From Gammaproteobacteria bacterium (GTDB lineage: Bacteria; Pseudomonadota; Gammaproteobacteria; Pseudomonadales; Azotimanducaceae): 64,000 nucleotides of DNA. Position 1 is the first letter of the stretch. Each line of letters opens with the position of its first letter. Made by a program: the position numbers and the translations under genes. Shown here piece by piece: positions 11,512 to 21,496 of this stretch. Where the stretch lies: NCBI GenBank assembly GCA_012960535.1, contig DUBB01000031.1, forward strand, positions 72,606-136,605. The letters run 5' to 3'. The notes under the pieces were generated by a model. The model was not told the DNA's origin, searched no databases, and saw only the letters and a program-made list of their open reading frames with translations.

Positions 11512-11588
11512 AGGGCCGTTCTCAGCGGTCCCAAAAAAATATCGCAAACAACCACAGTCCGGTTTCCTGACGACCGTTCATACTGGCT

Positions 11589-13574
11589 CTACTCGAACTC
11601 TAATATTGCCTGGTCCACCATCAGAGAGTCACTTTCAGAAGCCATCACTTTGGCAACTACACCATCTTCTTCTGCTCTTAAACTGTTCTCCATTTTCATG
11701 GCTTCTATGACCGCCAATTCTTCACCGGCTTTAACCTCATCTCCCTCGGCAACGGTTAATCTCACCAGCAAACCAGGCATAGGTGAAAGTAGGAATTTAG
11801 ATAAGTCTGGCGGCTGTTTCTCGATCATATGTTGCAACAATCCCGCCGCTCGAGGCGTCAGAACTGACAGGGTTGTTTCAGCACCACGATAAAAAGCTCG
11901 GACACCAGCCTTGAAAGGCTCTAATTGAACGGTAACAGCAGCGCCATTCACTTGCGCATGGATCAATGCCTGACCAAACTGCCAATCCATGGAGATACGA
12001 TAGACCTGGTCGAGATGGGTCACTGCAAATTCGTTATCGATGCATTGCACGCTCACCGGGTACGGGTTTTTATTGGCTACCACCACCCAATGGTTCGGTA
12101 ACTGTCTTTCAAAACCCGGCGCCTGCCCACTGTTCTGAGCCGCTTTCGCCTGACCTAGCATATGAACCAAAGCAGCCAAAGCCACCGGAATAAGAGGATC
12201 ACTTTGGGGTACATCGGCCGCATGAAACCCGTCGGGGTACTCCTCGGCAATGAAATTAGTGGTCAGCCGCCCCTCGCGAAATCTAGGGTGCATGATCAAG
12301 GCATTCAAAAAGCTGATGTTATGGCTAACGCCGCGGATATAATAAGCATCGAGAGCGTCTGCCATACAGTCTATAGCCTGCTCGCGATCTTGCCCATAAG
12401 TGATCAGTTTGGCAATCATCGGGTCATAGAACATCGACACCTCACTGCCTTCTTCAATACCGGTATCTACCCGTACCTGCTTGGTTTCCAACGGAGCCGT
12501 GTACTTGACCAGACGGCCAATAGAAGGCAGGAAATTACGGAACGGATCCTCAGCATACACTCGGGTTTCCATTGCCCATCCAGTCACCTTTACGTCTTTT
12601 TGGGCTAACGACAGGACTTCATTGTCAGCCACCCGTATCATGTGCTCAACCAAATCCTGTCCGGTGACAAACTCTGTCACCGGGTGTTCTACTTGTAATC
12701 GGGTATTCATTTCCAGGAAGTAAAAATTCTTGTTGGCATCAACAATAAATTCCACCGTACCGGCTGAACAGTAATCGACTGCGCGTGCCAGCGTGACCGC
12801 CTGTTCACCCATGGCTTTTCGCGTGACCTCATCCAGGAAAGGCGAAGGTGCTTCTTCTATTACTTTCTGATGACGTCTTTGAATGGAACACTCGCGTTCG
12901 CCAAGATAAATGACGTTGCCGTGCTGATCAGCCAGAATCTGTATTTCAATATGCCTGGGATCTTCAATAAATTTTTCAGCAAAAACACGATCATCACCGA
13001 AACTCGACCGGGCTTCGTTACTTGCACGTTCAAAACCATCAAGGCATTCATCGTCATTAAAGACTACCCGCATACCTTTGCCACCACCACCCGCACTGGC
13101 TTTTAACATAACGGGATAGCCGATTTCATTGGCAACCTGGACCGCATGCTCTGGGCTACTGATGACGTCGGTATAACCTGGAATGGTATTGACACCAGCG
13201 GCCTGGGCCAGCAACTTTGAGGTGATCTTATCTCCCATGCTGGTAATGGCCTTGACTGCTGGGCCGATAAAGGCAATGCCCTGGGCTGCCAGGGATTCAC
13301 AGAATTCGGCGTTTTCTGAAAGAAAACCATAGCCTGGATGGACAGCTTGAGCGCCTGTGTCTTTACAAGCTTGTATTATTCGGTCCAAGCGTAAATAACT
13401 TTCCGAAGAAGCCGCACCGCCGATTAGTACCGCTTCATCGGCCATGCGCACATGCAGCGCAGTCGCATCAACATCCGAATAAACTGCGACGGTCGAAATG
13501 CCCATTTTTTGGGCTGTTTTAATAACACGGCAGGCGATTTCGCCACGATTAGCAATAAGTATTTTCTCAAACAT
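11589..13574 (-). CDS. pccA: Propionyl/acetyl-CoA carboxylase alpha chain (biotin carboxylase + BCCP)
   Basis: Carboxylates biotin with ATP and bicarbonate and carries it to the beta chain; with PccB it makes (S)-methylmalonyl-CoA from propionyl-CoA. The 661-residue chain has the biotin carboxylase domain (FEKILIANRGEIACRVI, the glycine-rich KASAGGGGKGMR, and the EMNTRLQVEHPVTE active site). After it come a middle BT-like linker and the biotinyl domain with biotin attachment Lys627 in EAMKMEN. It lies 26 bases downstream of pccB on the same strand. It could instead serve another short acyl-CoA such as 3-methylcrotonyl-CoA, but the neighbouring mutase and epimerase favour propionyl-CoA. Confidence 0.94.
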   Translation of the reverse strand: MFEKILIANRGEIACRVIKTAQKMGISTVAVYSDVDATALHVRMADEAVLIGGAASSESYLRLDRIIQACKDTGAQAVHPGYGFLSENAEFCESLAAQGIAFIGPAVKAITSMGDKITSKLLAQAAGVNTIPGYTDVISSPEHAVQVANEIGYPVMLKASAGGGGKGMRVVFNDDECLDGFERASNEARSSFGDDRVFAEKFIEDPRHIEIQILADQHGNVIYLGERECSIQRRHQKVIEEAPSPFLDEVTRKAMGEQAVTLARAVDYCSAGTVEFIVDANKNFYFLEMNTRLQVEHPVTEFVTGQDLVEHMIRVADNEVLSLAQKDVKVTGWAMETRVYAEDPFRNFLPSIGRLVKYTAPLETKQVRVDTGIEEGSEVSMFYDPMIAKLITYGQDREQAIDCMADALDAYYIRGVSHNISFLNALIMHPRFREGRLTTNFIAEEYPDGFHAADVPQSDPLIPVALAALVHMLGQAKAAQNSGQAPGFERQLPNHWVVVANKNPYPVSVQCIDNEFAVTHLDQVYRISMDWQFGQALIHAQVNGAAVTVQLEPFKAGVRAFYRGAETTLSVLTPRAAGLLQHMIEKQPPDLSKFLLSPMPGLLVRLTVAEGDEVKAGEELAVIEAMKMENSLRAEEDGVVAKVMASESDSLMVDQAILEFE

Positions 13575-13600
13575 GGTGGTATTACCTTATTAACCGAGGC

Positions 13601-15133
13601 TCAAAGTGGAATGTTGCCGTGTTTGCGCCATGGGTTTTCCAGCTGTTTATCGCGTAGCATGGCAAACGAACGGCAGAGCCTTTCACGGGTCTCCTGGGGC
13701 ATTATGATGTCATCAATATAGCCACGGCTGGCGGCGACAAATGGATTAGCGAAAAGTGCCTGATATTCGTCAGTCCGTTGCTGGATACCCTGCTCATCGC
13801 CCAGTTCTTTGCGAAAGATGATCTCTACGGCTCCCTTGGCACCCATGACCGCAATCTCAGCACTGGGCCAGGCTAAATTAACATCACCCCTTAGGTGTTT
13901 TGACGCCATCACATCGTAGGCACCACCATAGGCTTTGCGGGTAATCAAGGTCACCTTTGGGACGGTACACTCTGCATAGGCGTATAACAGTTTCGCACCA
14001 TTTTTTATAATGCCACCGTACTCCTGGGCCGTGCCTGGCATAAATCCGGGCACATCAACCAAAGTGAGCACAGGAATATTAAACGCATCACAGAAGCGGA
14101 CGAAACGAGCGCCTTTTTTGGATGAATCAATATCCAGACAACCGGCCAGGACCAGGGGTTGATTAGCCACAACACCAACCGTGCTGCCTTGCAGGCGAAT
14201 GAAACCAATAACGATGTTCTTGGCGTAGTCTGACTGGACCTCAAAAAAGTCCCCTGCATCAGCCACTTTAGTAATGACTTCTTTTATGTCATACGGTTTG
14301 GATGCATCGACGGGAACCAGGGTCTCCAGGGAAGGTTCCATGCGATCTGCAGGATCTTCGTTTGGCCATATCGGTGGCTTTTCGCGATTGTTGGCAGGCA
14401 GGAAATCAAAAAATCTGCGGGTATAGGCCAGTGCTTCAATATCGTTTTCAAAGGCCAGGTCGGCAACGCCGGATTTCTTGGTATGGACACTTGCGCCACC
14501 TAACTCCTCGGGGGTGACAATTTCATGAGTCACCGTTTTAACGACATCAGGCCCAGTAACAAACATATAAGATGAATCCTCTACCATAAAGATAAAGTCG
14601 GTTATTGCCGGGGAATAGACCGCGCCACCAGCGCAAGGCCCCATCACCACAGATAACTGGGGAACCACACCGGAGGCCAGAACATTACGCTGGAAAATTT
14701 CCGCATAACCGCCAAGAGAACCCACCCCTTCCTGTATGCGAGCACCACCCGAATCGTTCAAGCCGATAACGGGTGCGCCGACTTTCATTGCCTGGTCCAT
14801 TACTTTGCAGATCTTCTCGGCATTCGCTTCGGACAATGCACCGCCAAACACCGTGAAATCCTGGCTAAATACAAAAGTCAGGCGACCATTGATCTTGCCA
14901 TAGCCGGTGACCACACCATCGCCGGGAAACTTCTGGTGTTCCATGCCAAAATCGTTAGAACGATGCTCGACATACTTGTCCCACTCTTCAAAACTACCTT
15001 CATCCAAAAGTAGATCGATACGCTCCCGTGCAGTCAACTTACCCTTTGAATGCTGCGCATTAATGCGGTGTTCACCACCACCCAGGAGCGCAGCCTTTTG
15101 TTTTTCTTGCAGCTTAGTAATGTTGTCCTGCAT
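13601..15133 (-). CDS. pccB: Propionyl-CoA carboxylase beta chain (carboxyltransferase)
   Basis: Transfers the carboxyl group from carboxybiotin to propionyl-CoA. The 510-residue chain has two crotonase-like halves. [19 protein letters not shown] and the following [13 protein letters not shown] form the first oxyanion and CoA site; [21 protein letters not shown] and [13 protein letters not shown] form the second. Length and motifs match PccB rather than the 3-methylcrotonyl-CoA enzyme. The gene is first in the pccB-pccA unit, which runs convergently to the mutase-epimerase unit. Confidence 0.94.
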   Translation of the reverse strand: MQDNITKLQEKQKAALLGGGEHRINAQHSKGKLTARERIDLLLDEGSFEEWDKYVEHRSNDFGMEHQKFPGDGVVTGYGKINGRLTFVFSQDFTVFGGALSEANAEKICKVMDQAMKVGAPVIGLNDSGGARIQEGVGSLGGYAEIFQRNVLASGVVPQLSVVMGPCAGGAVYSPAITDFIFMVEDSSYMFVTGPDVVKTVTHEIVTPEELGGASVHTKKSGVADLAFENDIEALAYTRRFFDFLPANNREKPPIWPNEDPADRMEPSLETLVPVDASKPYDIKEVITKVADAGDFFEVQSDYAKNIVIGFIRLQGSTVGVVANQPLVLAGCLDIDSSKKGARFVRFCDAFNIPVLTLVDVPGFMPGTAQEYGGIIKNGAKLLYAYAECTVPKVTLITRKAYGGAYDVMASKHLRGDVNLAWPSAEIAVMGAKGAVEIIFRKELGDEQGIQQRTDEYQALFANPFVAASRGYIDDIIMPQETRERLCRSFAMLRDKQLENPWRKHGNIPL

Positions 15134-15528
15134 CTCGTCTTCCTCGGTAGAACCATTTCAGCTGCGCCGAATAATACCGTTTACCCGCCAAAGGAGCCAG
15201 CTTTCGAGCCTCAACCGACGGATACGATATCGCCTCTGCTCATGGCTCATCTCAAGCACATAAGAAGAATACACCACATCCAGGGACTTCGTTCAATGTA
15301 TCAATCCAGCTGGCTGGATCCACCGGCAGGTCCCTGAACCAAGCAGACGTGCATGGACAACTCTTTACCTGCCATCACATGCTTGGAATAGGTTCACAGT
15401 CAACCTGGCCCAATAGCTGACTACACAACGGCAACGTTTGGAATATCAGGATCCACCAGCAGCGCACTGCCGGCTTTGAGATGTCTTTGAACGTCAAAGA
15501 GCAATTTGCAAAGCTCCTCGTCAGTGAA
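15134..15528. other. Intergenic region upstream of pccB
   Basis: About 395 bases between the pccB start and the stop of the GFA-family gene, both on the minus strand. The pccBA promoter should be here. Overlapping short frames show no protein character, and I see no repeat, tRNA or clear hairpin. Confidence 0.4.
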
Positions 15529-15909
15529 CTAGGTAATCGAGCCAACACTGTCCTCCCAGTTCTGCCCGTCGAATGGCGTTGTCTGTAGAAATGAGAACCC
15601 ATCATCCAGACAGCGAGCATTAACATCGTAACCACCCGGATGTGAGCGTGGTCTGCTAAATGGGTGAATCCCGCACGTTTTGCAAAAGCGGTGCTCTGCA
15701 GTCTGGGTGTTGAATCGGTAGGTCGCCAAATTGTCCTCGCCTTTTAAGAGAATGAAATTCTCCGCCGTAGCAATCAGATTGATGAAGCCCTTTTTAGTAC
15801 AAATTGAGCAGTTGCACTCAATCGCGTCGGGTTTATCGAGCAAGACTTTAAAGCGAACCGTGCCACAATGGCAGCCACCCATACGCCAATTGGTTGATGG
15901 ATTGCTCAT
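15529..15909 (-). CDS. GFA / CENP-V family zinc-binding protein
   Basis: A small 126-residue protein of the glutathione-dependent formaldehyde-activating fold. The cysteine zinc sites are plain: GGCHCGTVRF near the N-terminus, CNCSICTKKG, and FCKTCGIHPFSRPR. Most members have no proven formaldehyde activity, so the function should be left open; binding of a thiol adduct is possible. It stands alone between pccBA and a CoA-transferase gene on the same strand, with more than 100 bases on each side. Confidence 0.85.
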   Translation of the reverse strand: MSNPSTNWRMGGCHCGTVRFKVLLDKPDAIECNCSICTKKGFINLIATAENFILLKGEDNLATYRFNTQTAEHRFCKTCGIHPFSRPRSHPGGYDVNARCLDDGFSFLQTTPFDGQNWEDSVGSIT

Positions 15910-15986
15910 TTTTTCGTCCCTAGTGGTTCAAACGCACAGTATAACCAACTGCTTGCGATATCGTGGCATCCCGTTTCATCGCGAGG

Positions 15987-16004
15987 TTTGCTTATTTAAG
16001 CAAA
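15987..16004. terminator. Short inverted repeat downstream of CoA-transferase gene
   Basis: TTTGCTTA and TAAGCAAA form a perfect 8-bp stem with a 2-base centre, 16 bases past the stop codon of the minus-strand CoA-transferase gene. No T-run follows it, so it is either a weak terminator or a protein-binding palindrome upstream of the GFA gene. Confidence 0.35.
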
Positions 16005-16019
16005 GCAAGCCGTGATCAA

Positions 16020-17234
16020 TTAGTCGCTTTCGGGCGTGACAGGCATATCTATACCGAACTCGGCGAGCACTTCCTCATTGTGGGCGCCGAGTGTCGGCGG
16101 TGGATGGTACAGCGTGGTCGGCGTTTCACTGAATTTGATTGGATTAGCTGCAAGGGTGATGTCTGGATTGTCGCCCCCGGGACTGCACGTTTCCAGCATC
16201 TGTCGAGCGGCAACGTGTGGATCGTCGAATATGTCCGCCATGTTCTGGACGGGACCGACCGGGACACTGCCGTTCAGCTTTTCCAATATTTCCAGGCGAG
16301 TCAGTTGTGAAGTCCAGGCGCAGATCTGTTCCTCTACCCAATCAACATTCTCAAGTCGGGCGGTGTTGGACGCGCTGCGCTCGTCTGTCATTAGATCGCT
16401 GCGTTCCATAGCCGCGCACAGCATATCCCAGTGACGAGGCTGCGCCACAGCGATTGAGATACGACCATCTTTAGTTGGGAAAAGATCGAACGGATAGAGT
16501 GTCATGGCACGCTGCAAGCCTGGGGGATTGGCCTTGCCGGTAAAACCATACTGTGCCACTGCGCTCTTCTGGAAGGCCATCATCGCGTCATACATAGAAA
16601 CGTCGAGGAACTGCCCTTTACCGGACTGTTGCGCATTATGGATCGCCGACACCACACCGAGCGCCATCAATGTACCGGGGAAGACATCGGCAATTGCGGG
16701 CGTGACAAGGCCGTTGTTGGCGTAGACCAGGCCGCCGAAGCTCTGTGCCGCTGCATCCAGACTGGGCCAGCTTGCGTAGGGGCTTTCACCGGTACGTGGA
16801 TCGCCAAAGCCGCGCACGCAGGCGTAGATTATCTTCGGATTCCGTTCTGCAATGACTTCATAACCTAAGCCCAGCTTATCCATCACACCTGCCCGCATAT
16901 TTTCGACAACGGCATCAGCTTGATCGCAGAGTTGCAAGAAGACGTCCTTGTGGATGTCGTTTTTCAGGTCAAGGCAAACACTCCGTTTATTGCGATTAAC
17001 GGATGCAAAAGGGGCACCAAAGTCAGTGCCAGCCTCACGATCTTCATAGGGCGAGGCGTGGTCAGGAAGAAACGGCGGAATATTTCGGTAGCCGTCTCCA
17101 AAGGGTGCTTCGATCTTGATAACCCGGGCACCGAGATCGGCGAGTAGCCCGGCACCGAAAGGTCCGGCAAGCGCCCTTGTGCAGTCGATAACAGTCAAAT
17201 CCTTAAGGGGTCCGGTGCGCGAGTTGTCGGTCAT
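16020..17234 (-). CDS. CaiB/BaiF type III CoA-transferase
   Basis: A 404-residue family III CoA-transferase, the normal length for one unit. It starts with LTVIDCTRALAGPFGAGLLADLGARVIKIE, has NRNKRSVCLDLK and ENMRAGVMDKLGLGYE, and the catalytic aspartate is Asp160 in WPSLDAAAQSFGG. Such enzymes move CoA between acids by way of an aspartyl-CoA thioester. The gene may belong with the molybdenum hydroxylase/MFS genes upstream on the same strand, but a 300-base gap makes an independent promoter possible. The acyl substrate is not evident. Confidence 0.9.
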   Translation of the reverse strand: MTDNSRTGPLKDLTVIDCTRALAGPFGAGLLADLGARVIKIEAPFGDGYRNIPPFLPDHASPYEDREAGTDFGAPFASVNRNKRSVCLDLKNDIHKDVFLQLCDQADAVVENMRAGVMDKLGLGYEVIAERNPKIIYACVRGFGDPRTGESPYASWPSLDAAAQSFGGLVYANNGLVTPAIADVFPGTLMALGVVSAIHNAQQSGKGQFLDVSMYDAMMAFQKSAVAQYGFTGKANPPGLQRAMTLYPFDLFPTKDGRISIAVAQPRHWDMLCAAMERSDLMTDERSASNTARLENVDWVEEQICAWTSQLTRLEILEKLNGSVPVGPVQNMADIFDDPHVAARQMLETCSPGGDNPDITLAANPIKFSETPTTLYHPPPTLGAHNEEVLAEFGIDMPVTPESD

Positions 17235-17537
17235 GATATCGGGTCTGCTGGTTGGTCAACCCCCTAAGTAGAGGACACATGAATGCTCAGGTCAAGGCGC
17301 CCTAAAGTTTAGCCATGCGCGGCGAGGACACGAACTTGATGGGTTTGCACTGTGTACACCAGGATTTCCTGGCCTGGTCTCTGCTTGCCCAGGGGACGAA
17401 TAGCGCGCTAGCGGCATCTCCAGACTTCATCTCTCATGTATCGGGCCATTCAGATCTTGAAGCATCTTGCCCTGGATGACGATTGTGGTGATTCAACATT
17501 CACAGTAATTACTACTTTGAACATGGGAATATGGCGT
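17235..17537. other. Intergenic region between MFS and CoA-transferase genes
   Basis: About 300 bases between two minus-strand genes. I find no reading frame with protein character, no repeat and no strong hairpin. It presumably holds the CoA-transferase promoter. Confidence 0.4.
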
Positions 17538-18740
17538 TCACGTTTGCCAGCGCGGATATCGGCCCAACATCAGTAACATCACTGCGCCAATCATGAAACA
17601 CCCGGAGCCGACCATGAAGCCAATATCATAGCTCTCTGTCTGATCAAACACCCACGCGAACAGCATCGGCGCAATTCCTGATGCCAGCGCCAGTGCTGCG
17701 TACATCCAAGCATAGATACGCGGGTAGTGTAGAAGTCCAAAATATTTGGCAGCAAGGAAACTCATCAGATCCAGTTCCGCACCTGCTGCCAGTCCCAGCA
17801 GGAAAGCTGCGAACATCGCCAGGTGAACTGAAGTGATGTCAACAAGAAGAAGGCTACCCGCCACTGGCAGACAGATCGCCACAAAAGCAACACCAGGTGC
17901 CCATAGCGAATCCACCAGATAGCCAACAGTGAGTCTGCCAACGATAACGGCGATGCCGAATACGCTGATCGCCCGGGCGGCATCTGTCACGGGTATTCCT
18001 GCGTCTGTTAGTGCAGGAATCAGGTTCGGTACCATACCGGACATCGCGATGTAGACCATAAATATTGAAACAAGCAGTACCCAGAATCGATAGCCACGCA
18101 TGGCCTCAGGTAAGGAAAGACCTTCCACTGGCGCGGCAGCGGTTTCTTTACCTTTCGTCTCTCCCGGGGGCCAGAACCATCGCAATACCACGGGGCCTGA
18201 AACAAATACAGGCAGGCAGGCCAGAAAAATGTAGGCCATTCTCCAACCCCAGGTTTCGGTAATAAACGCAACAGCAGGTGGAATCAGGACTGCACACAAC
18301 CCGGTACCACTCAGAACCAGACCCAGCGCGAAGCCGCGCTGGCTTTCAAATTGCGCCGTCACGGCGGTAGTCCAGGTGACGGGAATAGTTCCTGCGCCCA
18401 AAAGCGCCATTAATGTGTAGGCAGCATAGAGTTGCCAGAGATTTGATGTGGTAGCCGCGAATAGAAATGCGACGCTGAGTCCTACAAGCCCGCAAAGCGC
18501 GACAATTCTAGCGCCAAATTTCTCTATCAGCATGCCAACAACGGGTGCTGTCATGATGCCGGTACCCGTACTAAATAGAATCGCCAACTGGAACTCAGCC
18601 CGGGTCCATCCAAACTCTGTGGTGATCGGGATCACGAAAACGCCAATGGAATAAAATGGCAGTACGATTGAGCTGCAGATGACGCCAAGACAGGCACTGA
18701 TCAGCAGCCCCGAATGATTCAGTAGTTCGGACTCTCGCAT
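17538..18740 (-). CDS. MFS transporter
   Basis: A 400-residue, largely hydrophobic protein with about twelve membrane helices. It has MFS signatures: FGWTRAEFQLAILFS after the first helix, GMLIEKFGARIVALCG as the loop 2-3 motif, and VLSGTGLCAVLIPPA in the fifth helix region. The layout is like monocarboxylate/oxalate-formate type carriers. It starts 6 bases after the stop of the molybdenum hydroxylase large subunit and is thus the last gene of that operon. It probably imports the hydroxylase substrate or exports a product; no substrate can be read from the sequence. Confidence 0.9.
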   Translation of the reverse strand: MRESELLNHSGLLISACLGVICSSIVLPFYSIGVFVIPITTEFGWTRAEFQLAILFSTGTGIMTAPVVGMLIEKFGARIVALCGLVGLSVAFLFAATTSNLWQLYAAYTLMALLGAGTIPVTWTTAVTAQFESQRGFALGLVLSGTGLCAVLIPPAVAFITETWGWRMAYIFLACLPVFVSGPVVLRWFWPPGETKGKETAAAPVEGLSLPEAMRGYRFWVLLVSIFMVYIAMSGMVPNLIPALTDAGIPVTDAARAISVFGIAVIVGRLTVGYLVDSLWAPGVAFVAICLPVAGSLLLVDITSVHLAMFAAFLLGLAAGAELDLMSFLAAKYFGLLHYPRIYAWMYAALALASGIAPMLFAWVFDQTESYDIGFMVGSGCFMIGAVMLLMLGRYPRWQT

Positions 18741-18746
18741 CTGTAT

Positions 18747-20927
18747 TTAGCCCTTTAGAACAAAACCCTGGCGATCCAGTGGAAAGTCTCGCACTCGCTT
18801 TCCGGTGGCGTTAAAAATTGCGTTACCGATGGCAGGTGCAATCGGGGTAGTGGATTGTTCTCCAACACCGGTGGGAGGAAGCTCACTCGGCATGATGTGT
18901 ATTTCCACCTCGGGCATCTGGTGCATCCTGAGGGGGCGATAATCATGGAAATTGCTCTGCACAACTCGACCATCAACCACATCAATGGCACCGTAGGCAA
19001 CCGCATTCAGCCCCAGCATAATGCCGCCTTCAATCTGCCCTTGGATGCCCAATGGATTGACGGCAAATCCGCAATCTACGACGCAAAAAACTTTGTCTAC
19101 CGAATAGCTGCCGTCTTCATCAACCGTTAATTCAACTGACTGTGCAATCCATGAGTTGGAATAAACCCGGGCTGCCATACCGCGCCCCCTGCCTGCTGCA
19201 AGTGGCTGTTCCCAGTTTGAAACTTTCTTCAGCTTCTCTAACAGGTTGTGCATGCGCGTGTGTTTTCGTGACAGGTGAAGACGCAGATCAAGGGGATCCT
19301 TGTTACCTTTGTCTGCAAGTTCGTCAAGGAAACATTCGTAAGCGATACCTGTATGGGTATGTCCGACTGCTCGCCATTCATGTGGTCGAACACCCGTCTT
19401 TGGAGGATTGTGGCTTTCGATTCGATGATTGGGTATCTCGTAGGACGTGCCATAAGGGAAGACACCAAACGGTTCCTGCAAACAGCCGTCCAGTGAATAG
19501 ATGTCCATGCCTCTCACCATATAAGCCGGGTCATGCTTGGTGTTTTGCATGATAGATTTACCAACCACTGTTTGGTGCCAGGCCAGTGGATACCCTTCAT
19601 TATCGAGCACACCCTTGAGGCGATGAATAAATTGTGGACGATAGTGGCCTCCACGAATATCTTCTTCGCGAGACCAGATCACCTGTACCGGAACGTTTTC
19701 ACCACTGGCTGCCTGCACGGCGTCTGTGACAAAGTCGGCAGTTTTACTCGCTCTTCGTCCGAAAGTGCCGCCCGACAGGGTTCGATTTATAACGACATTT
19801 TCCTCCGGGACTCCCAGCATCTTTGCAACCACAGTTCGATCATTACTTTGATATTGAGTACCGACCCAGATTTCACAGTGCTCACCAGCTAACTTGGCCG
19901 TGCAATTCATCGGCTCCATGGTTGCGTGCGCGAGATAAGGCATTTCATAGACCGACTCGATCACCAGTCCATCTTCGGTTTCAGCAATGATCTCTTCGGC
20001 CCTGCCGATATTTTCTGCCAGCAATCCTGGTTTGTTGCTCAATTCGCGATATTCAACCGAGTAGCCCTTGGTGGAAAGCCCGCCATTACCACCGTCTTCC
20101 CAGCTGACTGTCACCAGACCAGCTGCTTTCTTTGCAGTCCAGTAATCTCTAGCGAGAACAGCAATTCCAGCATCAATTTTTTTGACCCGAACAACGCCTT
20201 TGACAGCCAGAGCAGCAGTCCCATCGAAATCCCTTGCAAACCCGCCATACACAGGTGGGCGAACGATAGATGCGAACAGCATGTCGTCAAATCGGATATC
20301 ACTGCCGAAGATTGCAGAACCGTCTACCTTCTCTGGTGCTTCAATTCGTCTCTGAGGTTTGCCCAGGACTGCAAAATCTTCCGGATTCTTTAGTTTGGCT
20401 TTTTCAGGGGGCTTCAAGCCGTTAGCTTCCACTACAGCGATCAAAGCCGCGTAGGAAACAGATCTGCCATCTCGGTGATGCACCTTGCTGTCGGCAGTTC
20501 GAAGCGAACTGATCGGCGCACTAAAGTGGATCGACGCTGCTTCAAGCAGCAATTGTCTGGTTCTGGCGCCAGCTTCACGCATCGGCATAAAGGAACTCGC
20601 CGTAGAGACACTCCCAGCAGTCAGGTACTCACCGAACAGCGGGCTGTAGTAACGTTGTTCTGTGGGCGCAGCTTCCAGCTTGATGGTCTGCCAGTCGAGG
20701 TCCAATTCTTCGGCGACCATCATTGATAGACTGGTGTAGGCACCATTTCCGAATTCAGCGTGATTCATCATCAGCGTTACTGCGCCGTCAAGTTCCAGCC
20801 GAATAAATGCATCGGTTACCAGGGCTTGTTTTTTCGCAAACACGGGAAGCTGAAATCCAACCAGAATTGTGCCCGCACTCGCGAGAGCAGATTGCTTCAG
20901 AAAGTCACGACGGGTTGTGCTACTCAT
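18747..20927 (-). CDS. Molybdenum hydroxylase large subunit (IorB-like), Tat-exported
   Basis: The molybdopterin-cytosine-dinucleotide subunit of a xanthine-oxidase-family hydroxylase, closest in layout to isoquinoline 1-oxidoreductase beta chains (726 residues). The N-terminus SSTTRRDFLKQSALASAGT is a Tat signal, so the enzyme is placed in the periplasm or at the membrane. Visible motifs are EPMNCTAKL, GGTFGRRASKTADF, and the C-terminal GVGEQSTTPIAPAIGNAI, whose Glu is the expected catalytic base. Its ATG overlaps the stop of the iron-sulfur subunit (ATGA). No cytochrome c subunit or XdhC-type maturation gene is nearby. It would hydroxylate a carbon next to a ring nitrogen, or an aldehyde; the exact substrate is unknown. 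Confidence 0.92.
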   Translation of the reverse strand: MSSTTRRDFLKQSALASAGTILVGFQLPVFAKKQALVTDAFIRLELDGAVTLMMNHAEFGNGAYTSLSMMVAEELDLDWQTIKLEAAPTEQRYYSPLFGEYLTAGSVSTASSFMPMREAGARTRQLLLEAASIHFSAPISSLRTADSKVHHRDGRSVSYAALIAVVEANGLKPPEKAKLKNPEDFAVLGKPQRRIEAPEKVDGSAIFGSDIRFDDMLFASIVRPPVYGGFARDFDGTAALAVKGVVRVKKIDAGIAVLARDYWTAKKAAGLVTVSWEDGGNGGLSTKGYSVEYRELSNKPGLLAENIGRAEEIIAETEDGLVIESVYEMPYLAHATMEPMNCTAKLAGEHCEIWVGTQYQSNDRTVVAKMLGVPEENVVINRTLSGGTFGRRASKTADFVTDAVQAASGENVPVQVIWSREEDIRGGHYRPQFIHRLKGVLDNEGYPLAWHQTVVGKSIMQNTKHDPAYMVRGMDIYSLDGCLQEPFGVFPYGTSYEIPNHRIESHNPPKTGVRPHEWRAVGHTHTGIAYECFLDELADKGNKDPLDLRLHLSRKHTRMHNLLEKLKKVSNWEQPLAAGRGRGMAARVYSNSWIAQSVELTVDEDGSYSVDKVFCVVDCGFAVNPLGIQGQIEGGIMLGLNAVAYGAIDVVDGRVVQSNFHDYRPLRMHQMPEVEIHIMPSELPPTGVGEQSTTPIAPAIGNAIFNATGKRVRDFPLDRQGFVLKG

Positions 20928-21394
20928 GACTCACCCCGGGCTAATTGGTTAGAGGCTCTTTTAATAGCAAGTCTAATACGGGGATAAGTGCCGCAGCGGC
21001 AAATGTGTCCCGACATCGCCTCGTTGATCGCTTCTTCATCTGGATCAGGGTTCTTCTCGAGTAATGCGGTTGCCGCCATGATCTGGCCCGATTGACAATA
21101 TCCGCACTGGGCAACGTCCTCCTCAAGCCAGGCAGTCTGTACTACACTAAAATTATCATCGCATTTTAGGGACTCGATGGTCCGAACATTTCGACCTTGA
21201 GCTTTTTCGATCGGTATCATGCAAGCACGAACAGGCTGGCTATCAATATGGACCGTGCAGGCGCCACACTGGCCGATTCCACAGCCAAACTTGGTACCCG
21301 TTAGTCGCAGATGGTCTCGAAGTACCCAGAGAAGTGGCGTATCTTCACTACAGTCGACCGTAACTTGCTGCCCGTTTACGTCAAGTTTGAACAT
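20924..21394 (-). CDS. Molybdenum hydroxylase iron-sulfur subunit (IorA-like)
   Basis: A 156-residue electron-transfer subunit with two [2Fe-2S] clusters. The plant-ferredoxin-type cluster is GTKFGCGIGQCGACTVHID plus a following Cys in VRACMIP; the second is CGYCQSGQIM and GHICRCGTYPRI. I place the start at the ATG at 21394 (MFKLDVNGQQV), where family members begin, with GAGG about 8 bases upstream; a longer frame upstream adds only an unlikely 22-residue extension. It overlaps the large subunit gene by four bases. The start region faces the plus-strand amidohydrolase across about 90-100 bases. Confidence 0.92.
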   Translation of the reverse strand: MFKLDVNGQQVTVDCSEDTPLLWVLRDHLRLTGTKFGCGIGQCGACTVHIDSQPVRACMIPIEKAQGRNVRTIESLKCDDNFSVVQTAWLEEDVAQCGYCQSGQIMAATALLEKNPDPDEEAINEAMSGHICRCGTYPRIRLAIKRASNQLARGES

Positions 21395-21496
21395 GTTGCC
21401 CTCGCTACCGGTTGCAATATAAGTCCATGACACAGTATATATTACTTCAGAACGGCGCAACCCGGCTCACAATCCGTTCGGGAGATGTACAGAAAA
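21395..21496. promoter_or_regulatory. Short divergent promoter region
   Basis: About 100 bases separate the start of the Mo-hydroxylase operon (minus) from the start of the amidohydrolase-P450 operon (plus). Both promoters, and any shared operator, must lie here. An AT-rich stretch CAGTATATATTACTT around 21440 could serve as a -10 region. No clear long inverted repeat is seen. Confidence 0.55.

Noticed and set aside
11515..11543. Terminator between epimerase and pccA
   Set aside because: GGGCCG can pair with CGGTCCC only with a bulge, and the run that follows is A on the plus strand, so it fits neither direction well.
16020..21394. One continuous operon from IorA to the CoA-transferase
   Set aside because: A 303-base gap before the CoA-transferase makes a separate promoter likely; only IorA, IorB and MFS are joined with confidence.
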